DNA of 64,000 nt from NCBI RefSeq assembly GCF_025399895.1, contig NZ_JAODUA010000001.1, forward strand, positions 1,054,001 through 1,118,000, read 5' to 3'. Under the pieces are notes generated by a model. It saw only the letters and a list, made by a program, of their open reading frames with translations. It ran no database searches and had not been told where the DNA came from. Positions 29,744 to 38,846 of the stretch are shown in pieces. Position 1 is the first letter of the stretch; each line of letters opens with the position of its first letter. This DNA is from Streptomyces sp. ASQP_92 (GTDB lineage: Bacteria > Actinomycetota > Actinomycetes > Streptomycetales > Streptomycetaceae). Both the position numbers and the translations under genes were made by a program.

Positions 29744-29818
29744 TCAGGCCGGGCGCCTTCCGTGGTTGGCCTGGCCCTTTCTGACGCGCCACTTGCGCTT
29801 GCGGGTCCGCTTCGACAT
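29744..29818 (-). CDS. Probable 50S ribosomal protein bL37
   Basis: A 24-aa, highly basic product: 'MSKRTRKRKWRVRKG', then 'QANHGRRPA'. The pattern KR-x-RK plus a final 'ANHGRRP' matches the actinobacterial ribosomal protein bL37 found in mycobacterial ribosome structures, of the same length. The gene has GGGAGG 7 bases before ATG 29818 and stops 10 bases past the end of the convergent DUF2567 gene. It is far below the usual gene-calling size limit, so it is often missed. The homology is from memory of the mycobacterial sequence. Confidence 0.78.
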   Translation of the reverse strand: MSKRTRKRKWRVRKGQANHGRRPA

Positions 29819-29887
29819 GGGCGTACCTCCCGTCCTCGGGGTCTAGTCGAGGACGGGGCCCGCGTCGAGCCCCCGCGAAGGTTCCGA

Positions 29888-29920
29888 TGGGCTCCAGTGG
29901 GCTCCGGTGGGCTCCGGTGG
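29888..29920. repeat. Three-copy 10-bp tandem repeat
   Basis: TGGGCTCC(A/G)G three times in a row, between the bL37 and YbaK genes and upstream of bL37. No known function. Confidence 0.75.
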
Positions 29921-29950
29921 CGACAATCCGCCGGGCTCCCGCCCCCCGCG

Positions 29951-30445
29951 CTAGCTCCGTCCGATGGGGGCGAGCAGCGCCCCGGTGAGGGCCGCGAGAT
30001 CCCCGGGGGACAGCTCGACCTCCAGGCCGCGCCGGCCCGCCGAGACGCAGATCGTGGCGTGCGCCGAGGCCGAGTCGTCCAGGACCGTACGCAGCCGCTT
30101 GCGCTGGCCGAGGGGCGAGATGCCGCCCCGCACATAGCCGGTGGTCCGCTCGGCGGCCGCCGGGTCGGCCATCGTGGCCCGCTTGCCGCCGACCGCCGAG
30201 GCCAGCGCCTTGAGGTCGAGCGATCCGGCCACCGGGACCACGGCCACCGTCAGCTCGCCGTCCACGTCGGCGACCAGGGTCTTGAACACCCGCTCCGCGC
30301 TCACCCCCAGCGCCTGCGCCGCCTCCTCGCCGTAGGAGGCGGAGGCGGGGTCGTGCGCGTAGGCGTGCACGGTGAAGGCGGTGCCGGCCGCGGTCAGGGC
30401 CACCGTCGCCGGGGTGCCCCCGCTCTGCTGCTTCTTCTTGGCCAA
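29951..30445 (-). CDS. ybaK: YbaK/EbsC family Cys-tRNA(Pro) deacylase
   Basis: 164-aa single-domain protein of the YbaK family, which hydrolyses Cys-tRNA(Pro) made by mistake. It has 'EEAAQALGVSAERVFKTLVA' and the catalytic Lys region, the 'GKRATMADPAAAERTTGYV' segment and 'GGISPLGQRKRLRTVLD', all characteristic. ATG at 30445. It is the last gene of a minus-strand group with the LON-domain gene, 33 bases upstream. Confidence 0.92.
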   Translation of the reverse strand: MAKKKQQSGGTPATVALTAAGTAFTVHAYAHDPASASYGEEAAQALGVSAERVFKTLVADVDGELTVAVVPVAGSLDLKALASAVGGKRATMADPAAAERTTGYVRGGISPLGQRKRLRTVLDDSASAHATICVSAGRRGLEVELSPGDLAALTGALLAPIGRS

Positions 30446-30478
30446 GTCGGCCCTCCGGTCGGTCGGTTGGGCCCTGGG

Positions 30479-31258
30479 TCAGTTGGGACTGGTGGGCGTG
30501 CGGGTCAGGTCCACCGCGGGCAGCGACGGCAGATGGCGGATGACGGCGGTCTCCGCGCGCAGCAGGTGCAGCTCCTCGCGCAGCCGCGTCGCCGTGTCCG
30601 GGGCCTGGAGCAGACGCTGTTTGGCCGGGACGTCCAGGACGGCGGCCGCCGCGACCAGATAGGACACGACGGAGGGCTCGTCGGGGAGGTCGGCGGTGCC
30701 GGCCAGGGAGCGTTCCCGGGCGCCCGCGAGCCGCTTCTGGTACGCGCGGAAGGCGCGCAGCACGCCCTCGGCGAGCGCGCCCGCCTCCTCGCCCGGCTCC
30801 TCGGGGAGCTCCTCGACCTCGGCGGTCAGATACGGCCCGCTCGCGTCGACCGACAGGATGCGGATGCGGGTGGTGCCGGTGGCCAGGACCTCGAAGCTGC
30901 CGTCCGAGCGCTCCCGGATCGTGGCGGCGTCCGCGACGCAGCCCACCCGGTGGAAGGCCTGGATCGGGTCGGCGCCGAAGCCGGCCGCGGGCCCCTTCTC
31001 GGGCTGGGCGGTCTGGTCGGGCAGTCCGGGGGCGGTCGGCGCCACCTCCCGCCCGTCCCGGATCGCCACGACGGCGAAACGGCGCGGCTCGTCGCCGGCC
31101 TCACCCTCGGAGCCCAAGGAGCCGGATGCGTCGGTGCCCGTCTTCAGCAGATCGCGCATCATGGCGCGATAACGCTCCTCGAAGATGTTCAGCGGCAGGA
31201 CGAGGCCGGGGAACAGAACCGAGTTGAGCGGGAAGAGTGGTAGGCGTGCGGTGGTCAC
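30479..31258 (-). CDS. LON peptidase substrate-binding domain protein
   Basis: 259-aa protein that contains only the N-terminal, substrate-binding domain of Lon protease: 'RLPLFPLNSVLFPGLVLPLN' followed by 'IFEERYRAMMRDLL'. There is no ATPase or peptidase domain. Such LON-only proteins are found in many bacteria, with unknown function. Start GTG at 31258; its ribosome-binding sequence is weak. It is 5 bases from the stop of the next gene upstream on the same strand, so it is probably translated by coupling. Confidence 0.9.
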   Translation of the reverse strand: MTTARLPLFPLNSVLFPGLVLPLNIFEERYRAMMRDLLKTGTDASGSLGSEGEAGDEPRRFAVVAIRDGREVAPTAPGLPDQTAQPEKGPAAGFGADPIQAFHRVGCVADAATIRERSDGSFEVLATGTTRIRILSVDASGPYLTAEVEELPEEPGEEAGALAEGVLRAFRAYQKRLAGARERSLAGTADLPDEPSVVSYLVAAAAVLDVPAKQRLLQAPDTATRLREELHLLRAETAVIRHLPSLPAVDLTRTPTSPN

Positions 31259-31263
31259 AACGC

Positions 31264-32328
31264 TCAAGCGTAATGGCCGCCGGAGCGAGCTCGTCCTGGC
31301 TTCTGGCGCTCCCGCCCCCAGGGCGTGCTCCCGGCGACCTCGCAGCGCACGAACTCGCGCAGTTCCAGGAACTGGCCCAGCGGATCGGCGGCCAGATGCA
31401 GCCAGGGAAAGGACGTGGCGTACGGCCCGATGCGCCGGAACTCCTCCAGCGTCTCCGGCCAGCGTCTGCGCACCACGAGGACGTAGGCGAGCAGGTTGCG
31501 GACCTCGGCCGGCCAGGGGTCGCCGGGCTCGTAGGCGGCGGACACCTCGATGCCGAGATCGGCCGCCGCGTCGATCCGCTCGTACGGGATGCTGTGGCCG
31601 CCCCCGCCCGCCAGATAGGCGAAGGCCGCGCGGGCCGGCAGGGCGCGGATCAGCGAGCCCGGCAGGGAGTCCTCGGCGGCCCGCTCGGCGAAGTCGAAGC
31701 ACTCGCGGTGCGAGCCGTACCACTGGGCGGAGAGGTACTGGAGCGCCGCCACATGGCAGCCGTAGTGGTGCGAGGAGCGGTGTATGGCCTCGCCCCACAG
31801 TTCCTCGAAGACGGTGTGCGGCGCATGGGTGCCGCGGGCGTGGTCCAGGGCGATCCGCCAGGGCACCGGATCGTTCGGCTCGCCCTCGGCCGCCGAGAGG
31901 ATCAGCGGGGCCACCTCGCGCAGCCGCTCGGCCCGCGCGGGCGAACCCCAGGCCCGCACGATCGCCAGCTCCGCCTTGACCAGCAGCGCGTCCGGGTCGC
32001 GGGGCGCGTCGGCCAGCCAGCGGGCGAGCCACTCGGGCCTGCTGACCGCGAAGGCGGCGAGCCGGACCGTGTAGCGGTCGCGGTTCTCCCACTCGGCCAG
32101 CTCGCGGGTGGCGGCGAGGAGGTGCGCCGCCGCCTCGTACTCGCCGAGCGCGGCCGCGACGAGCGCGGGGGCGAGCCGGGCGTCGGGGGCGTCGAGCAGC
32201 ACGTCCCGGCCGTCGGGCAGACCCGGAGCGGGGACCAGCGGGGGCCTTCCGTGCTCGACCGGAGCCGAGAGTCTGGGGAAGTGCCTGGCCCGCCGGGCTG
32301 TGCGGATCAGCGCGGATACGAATGTCAT
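31264..32328 (-). CDS. Conserved tetratricopeptide-like protein of unknown function
   Basis: 354-aa soluble protein without a family I can name. It is Leu/Ala/Glu-rich and helical, with a spacing of paired helices that resembles TPR-type repeats ('ALVAAALGEYEAAAHLLAAT', 'ALLVKAELAIVRAW'). It shares an operon with the LON-domain gene and ybaK. An in-frame ATG 4 codons upstream (32340) would add 'MVHT'; neither start has a good ribosome-binding site. Confidence 0.7.
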   Translation of the reverse strand: MTFVSALIRTARRARHFPRLSAPVEHGRPPLVPAPGLPDGRDVLLDAPDARLAPALVAAALGEYEAAAHLLAATRELAEWENRDRYTVRLAAFAVSRPEWLARWLADAPRDPDALLVKAELAIVRAWGSPARAERLREVAPLILSAAEGEPNDPVPWRIALDHARGTHAPHTVFEELWGEAIHRSSHHYGCHVAALQYLSAQWYGSHRECFDFAERAAEDSLPGSLIRALPARAAFAYLAGGGGHSIPYERIDAAADLGIEVSAAYEPGDPWPAEVRNLLAYVLVVRRRWPETLEEFRRIGPYATSFPWLHLAADPLGQFLELREFVRCEVAGSTPWGRERQKPGRARSGGHYA

Positions 32329-32536
32329 GGTGTGGACCATTGAAATCCGCAGGTGAGGACCGCGCCAGAGGGCCGCTGTGAAGCTTCTGTATCGGTGGTG
32401 AGGGTTGTACGGGCCGGGGTCAAGGCCCGGCAAATTCGCCCGTACCGGGCTCCGCGGGGGACCGGTGAAGACCTCGGGCAGGGCCGGCGAAAACCCTGCG
32501 GCCGACGCCCTGGGTCCCCTCCGTCCGCCCTCGCCC

Positions 32537-34141
32537 TCACCCCCTGCGCAGCAGTCGTGACGCGCCCGCCGCCACGGTCGTGGCCAGGATCCAGCCCAGC
32601 ATGATCAGCAGGGCCGCCGCCCACTGCCAGGGCCCGGAGAGCTTCCAGTAGCCGTCCTGGCCCAGGTTGACCACCGGAATGAGGAGGTCGAGCGAGTAGA
32701 GCGCCGCGTTCCAGTCGGGGTGCTCGTCGGCCTTGATCGGCCGGGGGTCGTAGTGCGAGAACGCGAGGGTGCCGGCCGCCCACAGGATCGCCATCCACAG
32801 CGCGGCCCGGCCGGGCCGGTAGCCGTAGGCCACCGTCAGGTCCTGGAGCACCCCCCACGCCTTCGCGGCCAGCGGCAGCGTCTCGCGCCGCCTGCGCTGC
32901 TTGGCCAGCAGAACCGCCCGGGCGTCCGCGTCCTCACCGCAGCCGCGCAGCACCGCGGCGAGCCGCTCATACGGCTCGGGCGCGTACTCGGGCGTCGCCG
33001 CCGTCACCCACTCCAGCCGCTCGGCCAGCGTGAACGGGCCGATGGGGATGAGGTTCTCGTAGGTGAAGCCGTTCATCGTGAGATGGCCGGGCCCGGGCCA
33101 GCTGTCCGCCATGTCGACCAGGTTGACCACCCGGGCCCCGGACAGCACGACCTTGCCGCGCTCGGGGTGCTGCCCGGTGAAGCGCAGCTCCGGTGCCTGG
33201 ATGCGGCGCAGCGACAGCTCCTGGGTGTCGGTCATCACGACGCGGGACTGGGCCAGGTCCACGGCGTCCCCGAACCGCCCGTCGTCCAGGCGCAGCCCGC
33301 CCTGGCATTCGAACGGCTGGATAAGGGTGCCCCGCACGGGCGTGTTGGTGTAGTTCGTCCCGTACGGCGGGGTGGTGCCCGCCTGGTTGCCGCTCGGATA
33401 GACGGCCGCCGAGGTCAGATACAGGGTGCGCTCCACGGTCAACTGCGGTGCGTTGAGGGCACGTTGGCCGTCCGGGTTGATCAGTCGGCTGCCGCGCAGG
33501 CTCAGGGTCACGCCGACCTTCGCGGCGCGCAGGCTCAGCTCCCCGTACGACTCGATCAGATCGGCCTGGAGGTCCTGGGCGACCGAGAGCCCGTCGGCCG
33601 CGATCGAGCGGCCGTTGCGGTCGCCGTGCACCACGACCTGGCTGAGCAGGAGGTCGGTGCCGATGTGCGCGTCGGTCAGCCGGATGCCGCCGGCGACCCG
33701 GCAGCGCGGCAGGTGCAGATCGCCCTCGGTGGTCAGGCGGGCCGCCTCCAGGCGTGGGATCGCGCAGCTCACCATGCGCACGGTGGTGAAGTGGGCCTCG
33801 GGGAGCAGGACCTCGTTCTCGAACCGGCAGTTGTTCAGCTCGACGTACGGGGTGATCGTGCCGCCGGACAGGTTGAGGATGCCGGTGATCTGCACCCCGT
33901 TCAGCTTCAGCGCGGCGACCCGGCCGGGCAGCGCGGGCGGCCCGCTCAGCAGGAGCAGCGCCACCACCCTGGCCCGCACGCTGCGCCCGGGCCCCCAGGG
34001 GCGCGCCGCGAACGGATCGTCGCGTACCGGATTGCGGGTGCGCAGATCGTAGGTACTGCCGTTGCGGAACGCCTGCCACATCCCCAGCTCCGCCGGACTG
34101 AGCCAGTCCGGAGCCTCACCCGGATCGGGCGCCTCGGTCAA
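32537..34141 (-). CDS. Membrane protein with beta-solenoid-like N-terminal region
   Basis: 534-aa protein. Residues 70-370 are built of short, irregular repeats with regularly spaced hydrophobic residues ('LKLNGVQITGILNLSGGTI', 'LHLPRCRVAGGIRLTDAHI', 'LSLRAAKVGVTLSLRGSRL'), typical of a right-handed beta-solenoid like pentapeptide-repeat or bactofilin-type proteins. Two membrane helices follow near the C-terminus, with 'YSLDLLIPVVNLGQDGYWKL' between them. Similar Streptomyces proteins are sometimes annotated as membrane-associated oxidoreductases, but no oxidoreductase motif is visible. Function unknown. Confidence 0.75.
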   Translation of the reverse strand: MTEAPDPGEAPDWLSPAELGMWQAFRNGSTYDLRTRNPVRDDPFAARPWGPGRSVRARVVALLLLSGPPALPGRVAALKLNGVQITGILNLSGGTITPYVELNNCRFENEVLLPEAHFTTVRMVSCAIPRLEAARLTTEGDLHLPRCRVAGGIRLTDAHIGTDLLLSQVVVHGDRNGRSIAADGLSVAQDLQADLIESYGELSLRAAKVGVTLSLRGSRLINPDGQRALNAPQLTVERTLYLTSAAVYPSGNQAGTTPPYGTNYTNTPVRGTLIQPFECQGGLRLDDGRFGDAVDLAQSRVVMTDTQELSLRRIQAPELRFTGQHPERGKVVLSGARVVNLVDMADSWPGPGHLTMNGFTYENLIPIGPFTLAERLEWVTAATPEYAPEPYERLAAVLRGCGEDADARAVLLAKQRRRRETLPLAAKAWGVLQDLTVAYGYRPGRAALWMAILWAAGTLAFSHYDPRPIKADEHPDWNAALYSLDLLIPVVNLGQDGYWKLSGPWQWAAALLIMLGWILATTVAAGASRLLRRG

Positions 34142-34218
34142 TGCCGTCCCCCTCGCCGTCCACCCTGACAGGAGGAACGCTAGTGGTCATGGGTGACAGC
34201 GGGTGAGGTCCGTGGCGC

Positions 34219-34235
34219 GTATCAGCCACTGATAC
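34219..34235. promoter_or_regulatory. hisD upstream inverted repeat
   Basis: Perfect repeat GTATCAG-CCA-CTGATAC, 42 bases before the hisD start. Downstream, GAGAAT (34264-34269) stands 7 bases before the GTG and may be the -10 of a leaderless transcript. The regulator is not identified. Confidence 0.5.
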
Positions 34236-34276
34236 AGGCGTCCAGTGCCGCGGAGCCGTCTGAGAGAATTGGATAC

Positions 34277-35608
34277 GTGATCTCCCGAATCGACCTGCGC
34301 GGCGACACCCTCCCCGAGGGTGGAGCCCTGCGCGACCTGCTGCCCCGTGCCGAGTTCGACGTGGAAGCCGCCCTGGAGAAGGTGCGGCCCATCTGCGAGG
34401 ACGTGCATCATCGCGGCACGGCGGCGCTGATCGAGTACGCGGAGAAGTTCGACGGCGTGAAGCTGGAGCGGGTCCGGGTGCCCGCCGAGGCCCTCAAGGA
34501 CGCCCTGGAACAGCTCGACCCGCAGGTCAGGGCCGCTCTGGAGGAGTCGATCCGGCGCGCCAGGATCGTCCACCGCGCCCAGCGCCGCACCGCCCACACC
34601 ACCCAGGTCGTGCCCGGCGGCACCGTCACCGAGAAGTGGGTGCCGGTCGATCGGGTGGGCCTGTACGCACCGGGCGGCCGCTCGGTGTACCCGTCCTCCG
34701 TGATCATGAACGTGGTCCCGGCGCAGGAGGCGGGCGTTGGCTCGATCGCGCTGGCCTCCCCGCCGCAGGCGGACTTCGGCGGCCTTCCGCACCCCACGAT
34801 CCTCGCGGCCTGCGCGCTGCTCGGCGTCGACGAGGTGTACGCGGTGGGCGGCGCCCAGGCCGTCGCGATGTTCGCGTACGGCACCACGGGCCCCGACGGA
34901 TGTGCACCCGCGAACATGGTGACCGGCCCCGGCAACGTCTGGGTCGCCGCCGCCAAGCGCTACTTCACGGGCCGCATCGGCATCGACACCGAGGCCGGCC
35001 CGACCGAGATCGCGGTCCTCGCCGACGACACCGCCGACCCGGTGCACGTCGCCGCCGACCTGATCAGCCAGGCCGAACACGACCCGCTCGCGGCCGCCGT
35101 CCTGGTCACCGACTCCCTCGCGCTCGCCGAGGCGGTCGAGAAGGAGCTGGCGCCGCAGGTCGCGGCGACCAAGCACATCGAGGACCGGATCAAGCCGGCG
35201 CTGGCCGGGCGCCAGTCCGCGATCGTCCTGGTCGACTCCCTGGAGGACGGCCTCAAGGTCGTCGACGCGTACGGCGCCGAGCACCTGGAGATCCAGACCG
35301 CCGACGCCGCGGCCGTCGCCGACCGGGTCCGCAACGCGGGCGCGATCTTCGTCGGGCCCTGGTCCCCGGTCTCGCTCGGCGACTACTGCGCGGGCTCCAA
35401 CCACGTGCTGCCCACCGGCGGCTGCGCCTGCCACTCCTCGGGCCTGTCCGTGCAGTCCTTCCTGCGCGGCATCCACATCGTCGACTACACGCGCGACGCG
35501 CTCGCCGAGGTCACCCACCACGTGGTGACGCTGGCCGAGGCCGAGGACCTGCCGGCGCACGGAGCGGCCCTGAAGGCGCGCTTCTCCTGGAAGGTGCCGA
35601 GCGCATGA
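34277..35608 (+). CDS. hisD: Histidinol dehydrogenase HisD
   Basis: Zinc enzyme for the last two steps of histidine synthesis, oxidising histidinol to histidine with NAD. The 443-aa protein has '[20 protein letters not shown]' for NAD binding, '[16 protein letters not shown]', the zinc/catalytic segment '[12 protein letters not shown]' and the C-terminal '[16 protein letters not shown]'. GTG start at 34277; no Shine-Dalgarno is seen. First gene of the his operon; stops in ATGA overlap with hisC. Confidence 0.97.
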   Translation: MISRIDLRGDTLPEGGALRDLLPRAEFDVEAALEKVRPICEDVHHRGTAALIEYAEKFDGVKLERVRVPAEALKDALEQLDPQVRAALEESIRRARIVHRAQRRTAHTTQVVPGGTVTEKWVPVDRVGLYAPGGRSVYPSSVIMNVVPAQEAGVGSIALASPPQADFGGLPHPTILAACALLGVDEVYAVGGAQAVAMFAYGTTGPDGCAPANMVTGPGNVWVAAAKRYFTGRIGIDTEAGPTEIAVLADDTADPVHVAADLISQAEHDPLAAAVLVTDSLALAEAVEKELAPQVAATKHIEDRIKPALAGRQSAIVLVDSLEDGLKVVDAYGAEHLEIQTADAAAVADRVRNAGAIFVGPWSPVSLGDYCAGSNHVLPTGGCACHSSGLSVQSFLRGIHIVDYTRDALAEVTHHVVTLAEAEDLPAHGAALKARFSWKVPSA

Positions 35609-36711
35609 CGGGCATCGACGACCTCCCCGTCCGGGACGAGCTGCGCGGCAAGTCCCCTTACGGAGCGCCCCAGTTGGACACCCCCGTCCAGCTGAACACC
35701 AACGAGAACCCGTACCCGCTGCCCGAGCCGCTCGTCGAGCGGATCGCCGAGCGGGTCCGCGCCGCGGCCAGGAACCTCAACCGCTACCCGGACCGCGACG
35801 CGGTCGAGCTGCGCACCGAGCTGGCCCGCTACCTCACCCGCACCGGCAAGCACCCGGTCGCCGTCGAGAACGTGTGGGCCGCCAACGGCTCCAACGAGGT
35901 CCTCCAGCAGCTGCTCCAGACCTTCGGCGGGCCCGGCCGCACCGCGATCGGCTTCGAGCCCTCGTACTCGATGCACTCCCTGATCGCCCGCGGCACCGGC
36001 ACCGGCTGGATCTCCGGGCCGCGCCACGAGGACTTCACCATCGACCTCGCGGCGGCCGAGCGGGCCATCGCCGAGCACGCCCCGGACGTCGTCTTCATCA
36101 CCTCGCCCAACAACCCCACCGGCACCGCGGTCGCCGCCGAGACGGTCCTCGCGCTGTACGAGGCGGCCCAGGCGGCGAAGCCGTCGATGGTGGTCGTGGA
36201 CGAGGCGTACGTCGAGTTCAGCCACCGCGACTCGCTGCTCCCGCTCATCGAGGGCCGGCCGAACCTGGTCGTCTCGCGCACCATGTCCAAGGCCTTCGGC
36301 GCGGCCGGGCTGCGTCTTGGCTATCTCGCCGCGCACCCCGCGGTGGTCGACGCCGTCCAGCTGGTGCGCCTTCCCTACCACCTGTCGGCCGTCACCCAGG
36401 CGACCGCGCTCGCGGCCCTGGAGCACACCGACACGCTGCTCGGCTATGTCGAGCAGCTCAAGACCGAGCGGGACCGGCTGGTCACCGAGCTGCGCGGACT
36501 CGGCTACGAGGTGACCGAGTCGGACGCCAACTTCGTCCAGTTCGGCCGCTTCGACGACAGCCACGCCGTCTGGCAGCGGATCCTCGACCGGGGCGTCCTC
36601 GTCCGGGACAACGGCGTACCGGGATGGCTGCGGGTCACCGCCGGCACCCCGGCCGAGAACGACGCGTTCCTCGACGCGGTCCGTCAACTCAAGAAGGAGC
36701 AGAGCGCATGA
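35605..36711 (+). CDS. hisC: Histidinol-phosphate aminotransferase HisC
   Basis: PLP enzyme that transfers an amino group from glutamate to imidazole-acetol phosphate. 368 aa, fold type I. The substrate-binding N-terminus reads '[17 protein letters not shown]', the '[11 protein letters not shown]' motif follows, and the PLP lysine is in '[18 protein letters not shown]'. ATG at 35605 overlaps the hisD stop by 4 bases, and its own stop overlaps hisB the same way. Confidence 0.97.
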   Translation: MTGIDDLPVRDELRGKSPYGAPQLDTPVQLNTNENPYPLPEPLVERIAERVRAAARNLNRYPDRDAVELRTELARYLTRTGKHPVAVENVWAANGSNEVLQQLLQTFGGPGRTAIGFEPSYSMHSLIARGTGTGWISGPRHEDFTIDLAAAERAIAEHAPDVVFITSPNNPTGTAVAAETVLALYEAAQAAKPSMVVVDEAYVEFSHRDSLLPLIEGRPNLVVSRTMSKAFGAAGLRLGYLAAHPAVVDAVQLVRLPYHLSAVTQATALAALEHTDTLLGYVEQLKTERDRLVTELRGLGYEVTESDANFVQFGRFDDSHAVWQRILDRGVLVRDNGVPGWLRVTAGTPAENDAFLDAVRQLKKEQSA

Positions 36712-37301
36712 GCCGCGTTGGCAGGGTGGAACGCACCACCAAGGAGACGTCCGTCCTCGTCGAGATCGACCTCGACGGCAGCGGAAAGGTCGATGTCGCG
36801 ACCGGGGTCGGCTTCTACGACCACATGCTCGACCAGCTCGGCCGCCACGGCCTGTTCGACCTCACGGTCAAGACCGACGGCGATCTGCACATCGACACCC
36901 ACCACACCATCGAGGACACCGCGCTCGCGCTCGGCGCCGCCTTCAGGCAGGCGCTCGGCGACAAGGTCGGCATCTACCGCTTCGGCAACTGCACCGTCCC
37001 GCTGGACGAGTCGCTCGCCCAGGTGACCGTCGACCTGTCGGGCCGCCCCTACCTGGTGCACACCGAGCCCGAGAACATGGCGCCGATGATCGGCGCGTAC
37101 GACACGACGATGACCCGGCACATCTTCGAGTCCTTCGTCGCCCAGGCGCAGGTCGCCCTGCACATCCACGTACCGTACGGGCGCAACGCGCACCACATCG
37201 TGGAGTGCCAGTTCAAGGCGCTCGCCCGGGCGCTGCGCTACGCCAGTGAGCGTGACCCGCGCGCCGCCGGAATCCTTCCTTCCACCAAGGGTGCCCTGTA
37301 A
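36708..37301 (+). CDS. hisB: Imidazoleglycerol-phosphate dehydratase HisB
   Basis: Manganese enzyme that dehydrates imidazoleglycerol phosphate. The 197-aa protein is the dehydratase only, without the phosphatase half seen in E. coli HisB. Metal-binding motifs are present: '[14 protein letters not shown]', '[14 protein letters not shown]' and '[16 protein letters not shown]'. A separate histidinol phosphatase must be elsewhere. ATG overlaps the hisC stop by 4 bases. Confidence 0.97.
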   Translation: MSRVGRVERTTKETSVLVEIDLDGSGKVDVATGVGFYDHMLDQLGRHGLFDLTVKTDGDLHIDTHHTIEDTALALGAAFRQALGDKVGIYRFGNCTVPLDESLAQVTVDLSGRPYLVHTEPENMAPMIGAYDTTMTRHIFESFVAQAQVALHIHVPYGRNAHHIVECQFKALARALRYASERDPRAAGILPSTKGAL

Positions 37302-37303
37302 GC

Positions 37304-37468
37304 ATGAACGGTCTCAACACCATCCTGATCGTGCTCGGCCTCTTCCTGATCGGCGGAATCATCTCCTTCGTCAAGCAGGGGATGCCCAAGAGCCTGATCG
37401 TGCTCCTGTCCATCGGCGCCGTGATGTGCCTGGCCGCGGGCATCCTGCGACTGGACGTGTGGTCATGA
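37304..37468 (+). CDS. 54-aa membrane protein inside the his operon
   Basis: Starts 2 bases after hisB and overlaps hisH by 4 bases (ATGA). The product has two hydrophobic helices ('[18 protein letters not shown]' and '[19 protein letters not shown]') joined by a short basic turn 'KQGMPKS', and the C-terminus 'RLDVWS'. The tight, coupled position shows it is a real gene. It has no known role in histidine synthesis and I know no family name. Confidence 0.82.
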   Translation: MNGLNTILIVLGLFLIGGIISFVKQGMPKSLIVLLSIGAVMCLAAGILRLDVWS

Positions 37469-38109
37469 GCGCACCCGCCAAGAAGGTCGTCGTCTTCGAC
37501 TACGGGTTCGGCAACGTCCGCTCCGCCGAGCGGGCCCTGGCCCATGTCGGCGCGGACGTGGAGATCACCCGCGACTACGACCGGGCGATGAACGCCGACG
37601 GGCTGCTCGTGCCCGGTGTCGGCGCCTTCTCCGCCTGCATGAAGGGTCTTCGCGACGCCCGCGGCGACTGGATCGTGGGGCGCCGGCTCTCCGGCGGCCG
37701 CCCGGTCATGGGCATCTGCGTCGGCATGCAGATCCTCTTCGAGCGCGGCATCGAGCACGGCGTGGAGACCGAGGGCCTCGACGAGTGGCCCGGCGTGGTC
37801 GAGCCGCTGAAGGCGCCGATCGTGCCGCACATGGGCTGGAACACCGTGCGGGCGCCCGAGGACAGCGAACTGTTCGCCGGTCTGGACGCCGACGCCCGCT
37901 TCTACTTCGTGCACTCCTACGCCGTGCGCGAGTGGAGCCTCGAAGTGACCAACCCCAAGATCCGTGCCCCCAGGGTCGGTTGGGCCACCCACGGCGAGCC
38001 GTTCGTCGCCGCGGTGGAGAACGGCGCCCTGTGGGCCACCCAGTTCCACCCCGAGAAGTCCGGCGACGCCGGAGCCCAGCTGCTCACCAACTGGATCGGA
38101 ACCCTGTGA
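37465..38109 (+). CDS. hisH: HisH, glutaminase subunit of IGP synthase
   Basis: Class I glutamine amidotransferase that gives ammonia to HisF. The 214-aa protein has the catalytic Cys in '[13 protein letters not shown]' and the His-Glu pair in '[13 protein letters not shown]'; the oxyanion region '[12 protein letters not shown]' is also seen. Starts ATGA-overlapping with the 54-aa gene; its last base is the first of the priA start codon. Confidence 0.97.
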   Translation: MSAPAKKVVVFDYGFGNVRSAERALAHVGADVEITRDYDRAMNADGLLVPGVGAFSACMKGLRDARGDWIVGRRLSGGRPVMGICVGMQILFERGIEHGVETEGLDEWPGVVEPLKAPIVPHMGWNTVRAPEDSELFAGLDADARFYFVHSYAVREWSLEVTNPKIRAPRVGWATHGEPFVAAVENGALWATQFHPEKSGDAGAQLLTNWIGTL

Positions 38110-38846
38110 TGGCCCCCACGCTCGAACTGCTCCCCGCCGTCGACGTCCGCGACGGCCAGGCCGTACGCCTCGTCCACGGCGAGTCAGGCTCCGAGACCTC
38201 CTACGGCTCGCCCCTCCAGGCGGCGCTCGCCTGGCAGCGCTCCGGCGCCGAGTGGCTGCACCTGGTCGACCTGGACGCGGCCTTCGGCACCGGCGACAAC
38301 CGCGCGCTGATCGCCGAGGTCGCCGGGAGCCTCGCGGGTGACGGCATCAAGGTCGAGCTGTCCGGCGGCATCCGCGACGACGCCACCCTGGAGGCGGCCC
38401 TCGCCACCGGCTGCACCCGCGTCAACCTCGGCACCGCCGCCCTGGAGACCCCCCAGTGGGTCGCCAAGGTCATCGCCGAGTACGGCGACAAGATCGCGGT
38501 CGGCCTGGACGTGCGCGGCACCACGCTGCGCGGCCGGGGCTGGACCCGCGACGGCGGCGACCTGTACGAGACGCTGGCGCGCCTGGACTCCGAGGGCTGT
38601 GCGCGGTACGTCGTCACCGACATCGCCAAGGACGGCACGCTGACCGGCCCCAACCTGGAGCTCCTGAAGAACGTCTGCGCGGCCACCGACCGGCCGGTCG
38701 TCGCCTCGGGCGGTGTCTCCTCGCTCGACGACCTGCGGGCCATCTCCGCACTCGTCCCGCTGGGCGTCGAGGGCGCCATCGTCGGCAAGGCCCTGTACGC
38801 GAAGGCCTTCACGCTCGAAGAGGCACTCAAGGCGGTGGCGGCATGA
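38109..38846 (+). CDS. priA: PriA, bifunctional phosphoribosyl isomerase (HisA/TrpF)
   Basis: TIM-barrel isomerase that in actinobacteria works in both histidine (ProFAR) and tryptophan (PRA) synthesis. 245 aa. The catalytic Asp pair is at residue 12 ('[16 protein letters not shown]') and about 171 ('[15 protein letters not shown]'); phosphate binding at '[13 protein letters not shown]'. The PriA assignment instead of HisA follows from the phylum and the lack of any trpF near the trp genes here; the sequence alone does not prove dual activity. The ATG shares one base with the hisH stop. Confidence 0.93.
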   Translation: MAPTLELLPAVDVRDGQAVRLVHGESGSETSYGSPLQAALAWQRSGAEWLHLVDLDAAFGTGDNRALIAEVAGSLAGDGIKVELSGGIRDDATLEAALATGCTRVNLGTAALETPQWVAKVIAEYGDKIAVGLDVRGTTLRGRGWTRDGGDLYETLARLDSEGCARYVVTDIAKDGTLTGPNLELLKNVCAATDRPVVASGGVSSLDDLRAISALVPLGVEGAIVGKALYAKAFTLEEALKAVAA

